Part shown: positions 23,694 through 34,047 of the stretch, one piece after another | Position numbering within the stretch: the first letter of the stretch is position 1 | Layout: every line of letters begins with the position of its first letter | From: Mesodorylaimus sp. YZB2_4 | Taxonomy: Eukaryota > Nematoda > Enoplea > Dorylaimida > Dorylaimidae | Assembly (NCBI GenBank): GCA_030248295.1 | Contig: JASANH010001726.1 | Location: 558,001 to 622,000 of the forward strand | Direction: 5' to 3' | Length of the DNA: 64,000 nt | Notes under the pieces: model-generated | What the model was told of the DNA's origin: nothing | Seen by the model: the letters and a program-made list of their open reading frames with translations, nothing else | Database searches by the model: none | Program-made: the position numbers and the translations under genes

Positions 23694-24603
23694 TAATTGC
23701 ATATCGCAACTCACAAAAGTGTGCACTTGCACTTTATGGTCTGCCTTTTTGCAAAACCAGACAACAGAACTGATAGTGAGCAGGCATATTATATCATTCT
23801 TTTCAAGTCAGCAGGCTGCCAGTTGCTTCCTTCAGTAAGCATTCGTTCTTATTACGTGTACATCTGCGCTGGACTGCAGGTAAGTACAGACACCACTGGA
23901 CTCCTGTACAGCGAGCGATAAGCATACGGCATTGCGGCTGGATTCTAGCTGCCTACCACCATGACTTATAAGGTATGGTACTATGAGATGTGCTCCCGTG
24001 TGTACTCCTTACATCTATCACGCCTGTTGGTACAAACTGTTTCCCTTGATTCGCATTGGTGCACAAGGTGTATGTAGGGCACGTGTCTTGCCTTCGCACA
24101 CTACATAAATTCGCTCACATATCCCTAGTTCGTGCCAGCCACATCCTCAGCTGTCCTCCGTTACGCACACACTCGCAAAAGCATCTACGTTGTCTGCACG
24201 ACGGCATTTCGTTTTACTATACGACTTAGCACACGGCGGCGATGCGAGTTGGATTTGGCGCACGAATTTAGGATTGCAAAGATGTTAATATTAGCACCAT
24301 CCCTTTTTGTCACTTTTGCTACATTTGCTGTCATTTTTACGCTAAGAATTTTCTTGCGTTATTGTTGGAAATGGTGATTTGAGGTTAATTTTGTAAGTGA
24401 TATCAAGCATTCAAAAGTGGGCATTTTTACACAATCTTTTCACATTTTGTTTCAAATTTACAACAAAAGTCTGGCCTGGCGTGAAAAGTGTTGACATTCG
24501 TCAAGGTTAGAAGTCGTTTTTGCTGTCAGCATGACCACCATGTTCTCTTCATTATTTTAAATAATGCAAATATATACTGGACACAATTTCTATTTCAGAC
24601 ATC
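23694..24603. other. Spacer and probable 5' leader of FAAH-like gene
   Basis: No separate gene is supported. A donor (TTTTGTAAGTGA, at about 24391) and an acceptor (CTATTTCAG, ending 24600) just before the ATG at 24604 suggest a spliced 5' untranslated region. A 31-codon hydrophobic frame from the ATG at 24282 lies in this leader and could act as an upstream ORF. Confidence 0.45.
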
Positions 24604-26481
24604 ATGTTCCTCCGTCTTCCCAAAAAGGAGGCAATTCAAGAAGTGCAGCATGAAATTACAAAAATATTTGAAGATGTGAATTCAAAAATTAATTACGTCT
24701 ATTTATCTCATGTGTGGCACGAATGGCGGCTCACAATTGGCGCTGTCTGCGGCACCTTAGCCCTAAGTTACTTGGCCATTAAAGGCACTAATGCAATGTC
24801 ATATCGTCTAAGGAGGAGACGTCTGTGGTTTGTGGTCGAGGAAAAAAATCGCCAGCGCGAAGCTAATATCGATCTGTTGCATAGAAAGCTAGAAGTTTCA
24901 GCAAGCCCTGAAGTTCTGGCTCGACGTCGTGAAATAGTTTCCCTAGGTTTTGAGCAATTGCGCAATCGATTACAAAATGGAATGTATTCCGCCAGTGAAG
25001 TTTTGGAAGCTTATCAATGGCGTGCTTTGGAAGCCCAAACTCAAACCAATTGTATTTGTGAATTTTTGCCTGAAGCCTCGACTTGGGCAGCTGCATTAGA
25101 CGCTCGATATTCGGGAGCATCAAATGAAATGAGGCCACCCTTATTTGGTATTCCCGTAAGTGTGAGTGAATCGATTGAATTGAGTGGTCACGACAGTTGC
25201 TTGGGTTTGGTCACAATGACCGAGCAGCCAAGCAAGGACGATGCCGTTGTGATTAGGACCCTGAAAAGGCTGGGTGCTATTCCATTCGTGGTCACAAATG
25301 TTTCGCAAGGTGCAATGAGCATGGGCTGTTCGAATTCAATATTCGGCATCACCACTAATCCTCACGATCCTCTGCGAAGTGCGGGAGGTGCTTGCGGAGG
25401 AGAAGCAGCTCTGATTGCAATGCGTGGCTCGCCTTTGGGCGTGGGGGTCGATGACCCTGGTGGCGGACTGAGAGTTGCAGCTCATTGGTGTGGTGTGTGC
25501 TCATTGAAGCCGACATCTCGGCGACTAAGCGCTGTTGGTCGACGCGCATTGGCGGCACCCCAATGTAGCGATCTCTTGCCAATAGGCCCGATTGGTCCTA
25601 ATGTGGACAATATCATTTGCATCATGCGTAGTCTTTGCTCCCCAAATAGTGCCATGTTCCATGACGATCCTTACACTGTGCCTTTACCATTCGACGACCT
25701 CCTTCTCACTGATACTCGTCCACTGACCATCGGCTGCTACCTGATCGATGGTCTGTTCACAGCGCATCCGGCCTGCACGCGGGCTGTGGATGTGGCCAAG
25801 CGCATTCTAGAATCGAAAGGTCATAGATTAATAAATATTACACTGCCATTTGATTCGGAGGAAATGCGAGATATGCTGGCAGCATATTCAGCTATTTTCA
25901 TACCCGATGGCGGCCGTGCATTAGCTGCTCTTTTCGAGACTGACCTTATCGACGACTCCACCGCACCGTTAATGGACTTCTTGGCGACGACAGAAAAATC
26001 GCTTTTGAGCAATAAGCAAACAAAATCTAAACGCTTCAATAAATTACGTTTAGCTTTTTCTAAAAGTGTGTCTGATCAAGAAGAGGTTTGGTCAAAAATC
26101 AAGGTCTGGCGATTGAAATTCGTTCGGTTCTTTTCAGAACGCAGTTTGGACTGCATTTTGTGCCCAGCCCTAGCCTGCCCACCATTGCCGTGTAATGTTC
26201 CTGACAGATTATTTTTCACCTTGTGGTGGTACACGGCCTTGTACAACTTGCTCGATTGTCCAGTCGGAGTGGTTCGATGCACGAATGTGACATCGGGAGA
26301 CGAGAGGGCCAGCGGAGTGGAAGTGGGCAAATTGGAAGAAGATTGGATGTCGAAAATAATCCGAGTGTCGTCTGAAGGCACTGTTGGATTGCCAGTTGGT
26401 GTGCAATGTGTGGCAATGCCTTTTAGGGAAGAGGTTTGTTTAAGAGTTATGAAGAATATAGAAAGTGGTGCTAGGCTATAG
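24604..26481 (+). CDS. FAAH-like amidase-fold protein, triad lost
   Basis: A 625-residue protein in one uninterrupted exon, colinear with fatty acid amide hydrolase. The N-terminus has a TM helix (about 44-59, LTIGAVCGTLALSYLA) and then the amidase-signature fold. Landmarks: LFGIPVSVSES (180-190), GHDSCLGL, TNPHDPLRSAGGACGGE, GSPLGVGVDDPGGGLR, WCGVCSLKPTSRRLS, YNLLDCPVGVVRCTNV and VGLPVGVQCVAMPFREE. In active FAAH the triad is Lys-Ser-Ser (142, 217 and 241 in mammals). Here the Lys is Ser188, the first Ser is Ala263 (next residue Cys264), and the nucleophile Ser lies in a GGG (286-288), with one extra residue before it. Frame and fold motifs are intact over 1.9 kb, so a retained pseudoenzyme is likelier than decay. 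Active FAAH hydrolyses N-acylethanolamines; this protein should not by that mechanism. It may bind lipids or pair with an active paralogue. Confidence 0.9.
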   Translation: MFLRLPKKEAIQEVQHEITKIFEDVNSKINYVYLSHVWHEWRLTIGAVCGTLALSYLAIKGTNAMSYRLRRRRLWFVVEEKNRQREANIDLLHRKLEVSASPEVLARRREIVSLGFEQLRNRLQNGMYSASEVLEAYQWRALEAQTQTNCICEFLPEASTWAAALDARYSGASNEMRPPLFGIPVSVSESIELSGHDSCLGLVTMTEQPSKDDAVVIRTLKRLGAIPFVVTNVSQGAMSMGCSNSIFGITTNPHDPLRSAGGACGGEAALIAMRGSPLGVGVDDPGGGLRVAAHWCGVCSLKPTSRRLSAVGRRALAAPQCSDLLPIGPIGPNVDNIICIMRSLCSPNSAMFHDDPYTVPLPFDDLLLTDTRPLTIGCYLIDGLFTAHPACTRAVDVAKRILESKGHRLINITLPFDSEEMRDMLAAYSAIFIPDGGRALAALFETDLIDDSTAPLMDFLATTEKSLLSNKQTKSKRFNKLRLAFSKSVSDQEEVWSKIKVWRLKFVRFFSERSLDCILCPALACPPLPCNVPDRLFFTLWWYTALYNLLDCPVGVVRCTNVTSGDERASGVEVGKLEEDWMSKIIRVSSEGTVGLPVGVQCVAMPFREEVCLRVMKNIESGARL

Positions 26482-26955
26482 AAGGATTCAGGAATAGAAT
26501 TTGGTAAAGTTTTTTATGGTTTTGCATCGGACGACGATCGAAGTAAATGTGTAGGTTCAAAGGATACTTGGTTAAACTGTCCTTTTGGCACCTGGACCCA
26601 CTTCAACAAGAGTCAACAGCTAACCAAAGTTTCTTGACGCTCCGTAATTTATCTTTTCGAAGAAAGGAGTCTGTTTATCGCATTACAGAGAGGATCTACT
26701 GAATTTTTCATTAGAGGTGTCTGGGTCACATGCCCCTATAATTATATATACATAATATATATTTGTTAGCCAGCCTGCATTGCGAACTTTATTTCTAATA
26801 GAATTACAAACTGACGAAACGAGAGTCTTATTTTTCAATTGAAATATTCGTTGACAAAGCCTCCAACTTTGATGTATGGAAAATTGATTCAGTTTACGGA
26901 TGTCGAGAAGTTTTCAGGAGTTCATCTTTCAAAATGATTTGCAGTTCGCCCATCA
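26482..26955. other. Intergenic, 3' flank of FAAH-like gene
   Basis: AT-rich sequence with TATATA runs at about 26740-26765. No consensus AATAAA was found close to the stop codon at 26481. Confidence 0.5.
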
Positions 26956-27300
26956 TTGCTTCAAGACTGCATCTTCTGCAAGACGAGTGAGTGGAACTTT
27001 TCGAAGACAGTTCGCGAGACAGTGTATCTTTGTTGCGTTCGCCCTCATTTGAACTACGCACGCGTTGCATGGTCTCCAATCCAAAAAAAGTTGGTGGATG
27101 ACTTGGAAAAAACAGAGTTCGCGGCAGGAGCAGTACTGAATAGTTGGACAATACTGTACTATACGAATGCCTCGGAGACACTGAACTGGTCATTTTTATC
27201 AGATCGCACAAACCGTCATGACAGATTCAGTTTTATTACCATGGTCACGCGGCTAACCCAAATCAGCGTTTTGTGCACACGGATATGTGCGGTCGTCGTG
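26956..27300 (+). mobile_element. LINE reverse transcriptase fragment 1
   Basis: Translates to a piece typical of the C-terminal part of non-LTR reverse transcriptases: RETVYLCCVRPHLNYARVAW, then SPIQKKLVDDLEKTEFAAG. The form 'YVRPHLEYA..VWSP....DI..LE..Q' is widespread in Jockey/RTE/CR1-like elements. It is open for 115 codons but lacks the rest of the polymerase, so it is a dead 5'-truncated copy. Confidence 0.7.
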
Positions 27301-27876
27301 TAAGTGCTCGTTAATCAAAGTCACACGACCTCAAAACAACAAAATCTCACTCGGTGCCATGCTCTCGGAATTTCGAGGTTTCGACCATTCCCCTCTGGAA
27401 CTCTGTAATACCGAGGGATATCGCTTTCGGCACTTGCTGGAAATTTAAAAAGGCTACTTCTCAAAACTTCGTTTTAGACTTTTTTGTTTCTGTTTATCTC
27501 GTATTTGTGCAGTACCATTCCAGTGGGCTGATTAGCTTTTCGGCAGAGTAAATATAGCATAGCATAGCATAATTCCGTGGTCCAGGATCTCGCAGTTTGG
27601 TCCATGAAATAACTGGATGCAGTGCCCTTGTCTGAAGTTGCCAGTTGCCAATAGAAATCAATTGCCATAATTTGAAAAACAAAGTAAAGTGGAAATATGT
27701 CTTAGGATAGAGATAGAGAGTAACTTCTGACGTATTTTACCACAAAGGGATCGAACGCGCATTCTTTTTTAAGGGTTGCCCTTCGCTTAACAAACTTAAC
27801 TAATGGTCCTAAACGAAAGCGTCCTGACGATAAGCGGAATGGTGATCTTGGCACGACTGCCGGCAGTGCCATTGCA

Positions 27877-28359
27877 ATGACTGGGGCGCTGACTAGGAAA
27901 CTCGGCCGCCATGTCCGCCCGCCCATCCTCCAAACTGTCTATGAAGCGTGCATCCGGGCGAAGTTGGAATATGGCGCTTGTGCCTGGGACCCTATTCTAG
28001 TGTCGGACATAAATGAGCTGGAGAGAGTTCAGAGATTGGCGGTTCGGCATTGCCTGCGCGACTGACTGGTCAACTACGACACTGGGCTTTCTCAACTTGG
28101 CTGGAGTCGCCTATATGATCGCCGCAAACGCCTGAAGCTGGTGCAATTTTACAAATTTTACTTTGGGCTCCACGATTTTCCGAATACTTTTACACACATC
28201 ACTCATCCCCATGCCACCAGAAACGCTAAGCGGCATCAAGTTTTGTTGCAAACAGATACCCGGCTTACGTATTCTCAAAATTTTTTATCGTCGACAGGTC
28301 TCTTGTGGAATAATTTGAGTGAAGATCTCGTTTTCTCCAAGCTTTCTTTTTTTTCGTGA
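27877..28359 (+). mobile_element. LINE reverse transcriptase fragment 2, interrupted
   Basis: The same type of element as 26956-27300 but a different copy: ILQTVYEACIRAKLEYGACA and WDPILVSDINELERVQRLA, a TGA at 28063, then LSQLGWSRLYDRRKRLKLV and a tail ending in LLWNNLSEDLVFSKLSFF. Pseudogenised 3' end of a non-LTR retrotransposon. The short-period repeat at 28610 follows about 250 bases later. Confidence 0.75.
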
Positions 28360-28609
28360 CCAGGTTACTAAGATGACGTTTTCATGATTTGATGTTTTCA
28401 CGACAATCCCTTTTTGCAACAGACAGTTTATGCGAGCCAAGCTAGTCCGCATGCATCTTGCAACCCACTTGCACTTGACAGAACTTGGCTTTGCAATGCA
28501 CTGCACTACTAGCACAGTGAATACACACAAGTCACAGTGCATTCTCATCGCGATAGATGACTACAGTTGCTACTGCACTTACATTAGTGTTAAAAATGAC
28601 CTCAAGATC

Positions 28610-28850
28610 AAGGTCAGAATCCTGTCAAAACCCTGATTGACCGACCCTTGGACAAAGTCAAGGTCAGAAATTTTTTGGGGTCTGGTCAAGGTCAACGGCC
28701 AGGTCAGAAAGTTTTTTTGGTTCGGTCGAGGTCAATGTCAGGTCAGAAAATTTTTTGAAGGGTCGGTCAAGGTCAGGGTCAGGTCAGAAAAATTTTTTGA
28801 AGGGTCGGTCAAGGTCAGGGTCAGGTCAGACAGTGAAAAACCTGGGTCAT
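28610..28850 (+). repeat. GGTCA-rich short tandem repeat (family 4, copy 1)
   Basis: Imperfect repeats of a 45-50-base unit: GGTCAAGGTCAGGGTCAGGTCAG followed by AAA.TTTTTTGAAGGGTC (split here for length). The 3' border reads CAGACAGTGAAAAACC. A second copy lies at 42040-42150 with the same border. The strand-specific words AGGTCA and TCAAGGTCA occur many times, and these equal nuclear-receptor half-sites. Confidence 0.8.
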
Positions 28851-29386
28851 TGTAACGCCAACTTACATACTGTAGACTGCATTGTATGACCGCGACAAAG
28901 CCGTTACCTCTTCAGTATATCTTGTTTATAATGCGATAAACAGACATTACGCAGAGTGACAAGAAAATTTGGTGCTTTTGACTTTTTTGCCGAAATAATG
29001 TGCTGTTTGACGTACTATGACTGTGGCAGCGGGTGCAATGAATGGAGTCCAATGGGAAATGCTAGAAGGTCAGAGAGGTCTGATCAAAGACCTGACCCAA
29101 TGGTTTTCCTCCAGAGTCCAAGAGTTTCCTTGAAGTTAATGAGGACTGCAAATAAATATGTGGAAGCTGTTTTTCTACTTGTTCGACTTTAGAGATTATT
29201 CACTTGGTTGTTTTCAAGTATCTGAACTAAGCAGCTTTTATTTACCCAGTGTAATAAAACTGCAGTTTCATTTCCCTGGCCAAAAATTACATAGCGTGAA
29301 TTTTGTTCGTACTGCATAGATTTAACCGTATAAGGTACAGTACGTACTCTTTCCGCTTTGTTTGCTTCAAATTCTTTCGCAAATGC

Positions 29387-29392
29387 TTTATT
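29387..29392 (-). terminator. Possible poly(A) signal of OTU gene
   Basis: AATAAA on the minus strand, about 95 bases after the stop of the OTU-domain gene. Confidence 0.45.
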
Positions 29393-29485
29393 TTACTTTT
29401 ACTCACTCTCAAATTTGATTTCAAATTAAGAGTGATAAAAAAAATTCAGGCAAGAGCGCTTTGCAAAGTAATACATAGGCATCAT

Positions 29486-30769
29486 TTATCTTTTGCAAAT
29501 AGATCCGCTCGATAGGTCCTTCTTTTGTTTGATGATCTTTCCTGCTTCTATAATTGTCGACACCTCGACATTTCCCTTCAAATAATCTTGGATTAACCTT
29601 GCTTTCATCAGCGGGGTTATATTGTCTTTGCCAGCCAGTATGTCCATCATTTCGTGCAAGATATTGACTCTGTCATTTCTTCCACGTCTACCAACCTCGT
29701 TGAATGGCCTATTGGAGACCGGAATATAGCGAAACAAGCGCCCCCTGGACACTGAGCCTGTCGGACGAATGCGAACTTTGGTTGGTGACTGCATATTATC
29801 AGCCCAAGTAATTACGTGCTTGAACTTCTTTTCTTGCCAAGCTTGTCTACTATATGCTCGCATTTGTAATTTCTGTGCGCCTATTGTCTTCTTCGAAGCT
29901 GATATCTCGAGCCGAGCAGTATTTGCTTGCTGCCGCATTTGATACAAAAGTGGTTGCATATCTTCTGGTTGATTCGCATACAGGCGTTTTGATTGAGCTT
30001 GCAGTTTGCCGCGCAGTGCTTTGTTCTCCATTTTTAGCTTTTGAATTTCGCCGCATACTTCGATGTATTTTTCAGGGCATATGCCTCTGATGTTAGCCGC
30101 CGTATCATCAATTCCCGAAAGGAATCCATTTGCTTGCAACAATGATGGAGCAGTAGACCCAGGTCCTGATTTGTTCACAGAAGCTCTAGGTAAGACTTCG
30201 CCATGCTGTTTCCCCGGATGCTTCACTAAGTGATCAACACAAGTGCGAGGTACCATGGGCTTGAAAAATAGTTGACTGACCTTGTCCAAGTACAAAACAA
30301 CAGCACCGCCAGTTAACGACGAATCGTAGATATTCCATGTGGGTTTCGTTCGAAAGTAAGGAAGATAGATTTTCTCTTCATGCGAGGCCGTAGGTGCGTT
30401 TTGTGTTGGGTGAATCAAAATGATTGGCGATTGCAGCATAGTAGAAGCTGCCCTAATCTCTTTCTCTGTTCCCCATTCTCCGACGTTACCGAGATGACTG
30501 CCTAGGATCCATCCGAGCGGCGTGTAATTATCCAAATACTTGGTCATGGCAGGAATGAGCGGCTCTGGAACTGATCGATAGAAGTCGATAATCGCTTGTC
30601 GTGCATCCCAATGCCGTCGATCATTTCCAAACACGAATATTGCTAGTGCTAAGAATAGGCAATTGCCCCCTTTTGCATCAGTGTCTGACAAGTTGACGAT
30701 TGTGTAATGCTCTAGATTAGTCGGCAGAGCAGGTGGCGGGTTTATTGAAGTGCCAGGTTCACGATCCAT
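29486..30769 (-). CDS. OTU-domain protein, catalytic His not conserved
   Basis: A 427-residue intronless protein from the ATG at 30769. Residues about 20-160 resemble an OTU cysteine protease (deubiquitinase fold): GGNCLFLALAIFVFG around Cys37, the WDARQAIIDFY helix, and GEWGTEKEIRAASTMLQSPI, the usual W-G-x-x-x-E-I-x-A stretch. In active OTUs the first motif is D-G-N-C and the fold ends in H-Y-D/N; here these read G-G-N-C and WNIYDSSL, so the His position is Ile147. Cys37 is kept. A coiled coil (about 230-300) and a basic C-terminal part (to 427, with VNILHEMMDILAGKDN) follow and belong to no family I know. It may be a diverged host gene or part of a large DNA transposon or virus-derived element, since such OTU genes often travel in mobile DNA. 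No terminal repeats are evident around it. Confidence 0.72.
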   Translation of the reverse strand: MDREPGTSINPPPALPTNLEHYTIVNLSDTDAKGGNCLFLALAIFVFGNDRRHWDARQAIIDFYRSVPEPLIPAMTKYLDNYTPLGWILGSHLGNVGEWGTEKEIRAASTMLQSPIILIHPTQNAPTASHEEKIYLPYFRTKPTWNIYDSSLTGGAVVLYLDKVSQLFFKPMVPRTCVDHLVKHPGKQHGEVLPRASVNKSGPGSTAPSLLQANGFLSGIDDTAANIRGICPEKYIEVCGEIQKLKMENKALRGKLQAQSKRLYANQPEDMQPLLYQMRQQANTARLEISASKKTIGAQKLQMRAYSRQAWQEKKFKHVITWADNMQSPTKVRIRPTGSVSRGRLFRYIPVSNRPFNEVGRRGRNDRVNILHEMMDILAGKDNITPLMKARLIQDYLKGNVEVSTIIEAGKIIKQKKDLSSGSICKR

Positions 30770-31724
30770 GAATGATGAAGATGGTGCTTGTTCGCCCTCC
30801 CTGACCGTTATTGCGGCATGGTCATCCTAAAAATGTCTCAGTGATGATCAGAGCAAGCTGCATTTCCTCCAGAATGATTTACTCGTCTGGGAGAACCATC
30901 TCAAGGAGGGGGCGAAGAAAAGATCAGATTCTGCTAGAACCGTCGTCTGTTCCTGTATTACTATGTCTCTGTTCATGCTTGCATGCATTCGTTACAGTAT
31001 CTTTACCAACTACTCTTCAACAGATGTACGCACTGCAGTGCACACAAACTTTGCACAGCAGGCGGCGGGAGTGAAAGTGACTTCTGGAGTGTCAAATGTT
31101 TATTTTCTTACACAAAAAGTCGAAGCATAAGCGGGAGATGCAATTGTAACCAAGCCTGGCAGGCGTAGGAGGGAGGTGGCCGACCGAAGTCGGTGGAACA
31201 AAAACTTCGAATAGAGCAGGCAAGTCGTGCGACCGTACCTACGGCTGAAACATCAACCCGAGAGGTTGCCGTCTCCTAGCCAGGAAAGAGTATCGATTAC
31301 TCTCTCCCACTCGCCATGGCCTACCAAGCGGGGGGTTACACAATTCTGACTTTTATATGAAGCTGGGCAAAATTTTCCCACAATGAAATCTTTGAGTGAA
31401 GTTAAGTAATTTTGGTTCTAAAAAGGCGTTTCACTGATTCGGGCCACCAAATTTCGCTATTTACATACTTTAGATAGTTCAACTGCCGCATCAGTCGGTT
31501 TTACTTTCATTGGATTCTCTTTAAAATTCTTCTTTACTTAGGGCTACGTGGAGATTTACTGATAACCTTCGATTACATGGCACGATAATACCATGCCAGA
31601 AGTACTGTACATAGCCAACTCAGGTTTCGTGTGTCCAATTTAAGCTGTCACTATGGCTCATGGTTTTTTACCACAGGGAGTGAGGTTTTCGAGGCAGGCA
31701 GATAAAAAAGAAGTGTGTCGGACA

Positions 31725-32095
31725 AGAGAACGTCGCGAAGTGGCAATTAAAAGTCAGACGTGATATTGCGAGTGGTTGAAAAATGTTCTTTGGCGCCATA
31801 GAACACATTTTGGAAAGTCTTAAAGGCGTCAGCTTAAGGCGAGCGATCAAAGTGACTGATCACTGTGTCAATACAGAGCGGCCATTTTACACAATAAACG
31901 GTAATATTCCTTATCTCTTATCATGAAGGTCTTACGTTCAACTGATTCTGGCTCTTGTGTTAAATAGGTATGCATGGCTGACCAACTGGGCATTTCCCAC
32001 CAAGATTTTCCAAAATGCGTTCTTGCGATACGAAGCAGCATTTTGCAACCGCTCGCAAATCACCCCCTAGCTGCCACTTCTCGACGTTCCCTTAC
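31725..32095. mobile_element. Inverted-repeat (MITE-like) element, family 2
   Basis: The left arm starts GAGAACGTCGCGAAGTGGCA and continues GCGAGTGGTTGAAAAATG and ACACATTTTGGAAA.TCTT. The right arm is the reverse complement of the same phrases (ending TGCCACTTCTCGACGTTCCC). Arms are about 110 bases with scattered mismatches. No coding capacity. A related arm sits in the S1P phosphatase intron at 19265. Confidence 0.75.
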
Positions 32096-32524
32096 TGTTT
32101 CAGCTGATGAGAATGTTTAGCAATCAGAATTTGAACGACCTTTTTATCCGATGTCGGTGGAAGGCCGTCGCAGCTCGCGGTACAAAAGCATGCGTGATGT
32201 TCAGGTTCTCTGTCTGCCTAGTCACACAGTTTAGCAGCGTTTGACGTAAACAACGGATGAATACAAACAGATAACAAAATATGGAGGGAGAAACCAGTAA
32301 AAACGTTTCCACTTGTGAGTATGCTGATATTTTTTATATTTGCATAAAATAACGGCAGCCTTCTTTACAATAAGCAGTGCTCCTCTATAACGTGGATTGG
32401 CAGATCTTCTGCTGACTTCTGCCGTAACCGTGGGGGAAATATTCATTTCAGAGACCTCTATTCCATCCAAGCGGAAATCCCTCTTAAAATCCTTCTTATC
32501 GTTAGTCCTTCTGTTGATATGATG

Positions 32525-32615
32525 GGTCACGACGGGATCGGATGGGGGTTTGTCGAATCGGATCGGATAAGAAAAATTTCGAGTCGGATCGGATCGGATG
32601 AGTTTGGGATCGGAT
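32525..32615. repeat. GGATCG short tandem repeat (family 5, left)
   Basis: About ten copies of GGATCG/GATCGGAT separated by short spacers. A matching array lies at 33555-33625, about 1.0 kb away; smaller relatives are at 19032-19085 and 60925-60970. Confidence 0.75.
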
Positions 32616-33554
32616 CACGAGAAATACATGTGTGTAATTTTTTGAAACTCAATAACGCATTCATTTTTCGGAAGGTTGCTCCCCACGATAAACATACCAG
32701 TATTTATTATCACAGAGCCATGGCACAAGCAGCCCCTCTCACGTCAGCCACACTGCTCATCATGGATCTACTTTGCAAGCAGATACAGTAAAGAAGATCC
32801 ATGCTGTTCATAAATGACTGTGGCCATAACTTCAAATTTTTTAATAAAAGCGGATATTTCCTCTTCTTTCCTCTCCTCTCTAATTTTTTGTCTTCCGACT
32901 CGAAACATTTGCAAAATATGACAAGGCAACCACACCACCCGATGGGTCGAGCTCAACAAAACCATAAATTGTGATTTGTTTCCAGGTGCAAAATAAAGCA
33001 CTCTGAAAAATATCGGCAAAGTCTGACCAATCGGTCAGCAGTGATGCCTGAAGTCATGGGAGTTATTTTAATTCTTCTAGATGTTTTGCCCGGAACACGA
33101 GTGTTTTAAACTGAAAGCCCGAAACCTGAAAACCTAGTTTGGAAAGAACCTAGCGTGTTTTTCTCAACGCTTGGATTCCTTACCATGCAAGAATTCAAAA
33201 ATTCTCAGGGCTTTGGGCCACCGCCACTGCTGATTAGTTGGGTAGACGCCGCTGATATTTTTCAGAAAGCTTTCTTTTGCACCTAGGAACATACTGCAGT
33301 ACAATTTTTGGTTTTGCAAAGTTTAACTTGACGGTTGGCGATGCTCCTTTGTGAGTCATCCATGTTTTCTCTGGCCTCAGATAATAATAATGAGAAGCTT
33401 ACTTGCAACTGTAAATGAGCAGAAAAAAGGAAGCGTCGATGCTTCAATGCACATATTGATCTCATCTCATTCATGACACTAGATTGGTTGTAGAAAAACT
33501 GCGCAACAATTAGTTGTTTGCCCGAGGTTATTGAAAACACCATCGGCTTAGAAT

Positions 33555-33625
33555 GTCGGATCGGATAGTTCAGATCGGATGATCCGATCCGAATTTTCGG
33601 ATGGTGATTTTTCGGATCGGTTCGG
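33555..33625. repeat. GGATCG short tandem repeat (family 5, right)
   Basis: Copies of GGATCGGAT and its reverse complement (GATCCGATCCG). With the array at 32525 it brackets about 1 kb of non-coding sequence, which may be one mobile unit. Confidence 0.7.
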
Positions 33626-34047
33626 ATCCGGCCGTGAATGATGGGTATTAAAGTACAGTATGACGTCATCTCAACTTCCTGAAACACCTTTTTCCGCTTC
33701 CATTCACTTCTGTTAATGCTTTCCAAGCGGACGAATTTCTTGCTGCGTAGTCTTTGAAAAAGAGACCAGTGGAACAGTTTTAGCAGCAAATAACCAGCAG
33801 CACGTTTAAGCCCTAGCCCTCAGATACTTATTTCTTATTTTCGCTGCCTAAATTCACCAAATTCACCAATAGAGCACTGAAGCAGTGTTGAATCCTAAAA
33901 TACCACAGTGATACACAGACCGAAACCACAGCAGCTGGGAAAATGGTAACACTGTATAGCATTGAAGCAGGCTTAAGACCACTACTCCATCCATCGACAC
34001 AATTCGAGCTAGGTATGATCCAGTGGTCGTGGATCGCCTCCTCACCG

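Larger units (their letters stand above)
30770..34047. other. Repeat-rich spacer
   Basis: No gene is supported. Contents listed separately: an inverted-repeat element at 31725-32095 and GGATCG arrays near 32525 and 33560. A hydrophobic frame on the minus strand (34202-33828) may be an alternative tail of the IRG-like gene. Confidence 0.5.

Noticed and set aside
28610-28850. CRISPR-like regular repeats
   Set aside because: Units are degenerate, spacers are not unique sequences, and the DNA is clearly eukaryotic. It is a short-period dispersed repeat.
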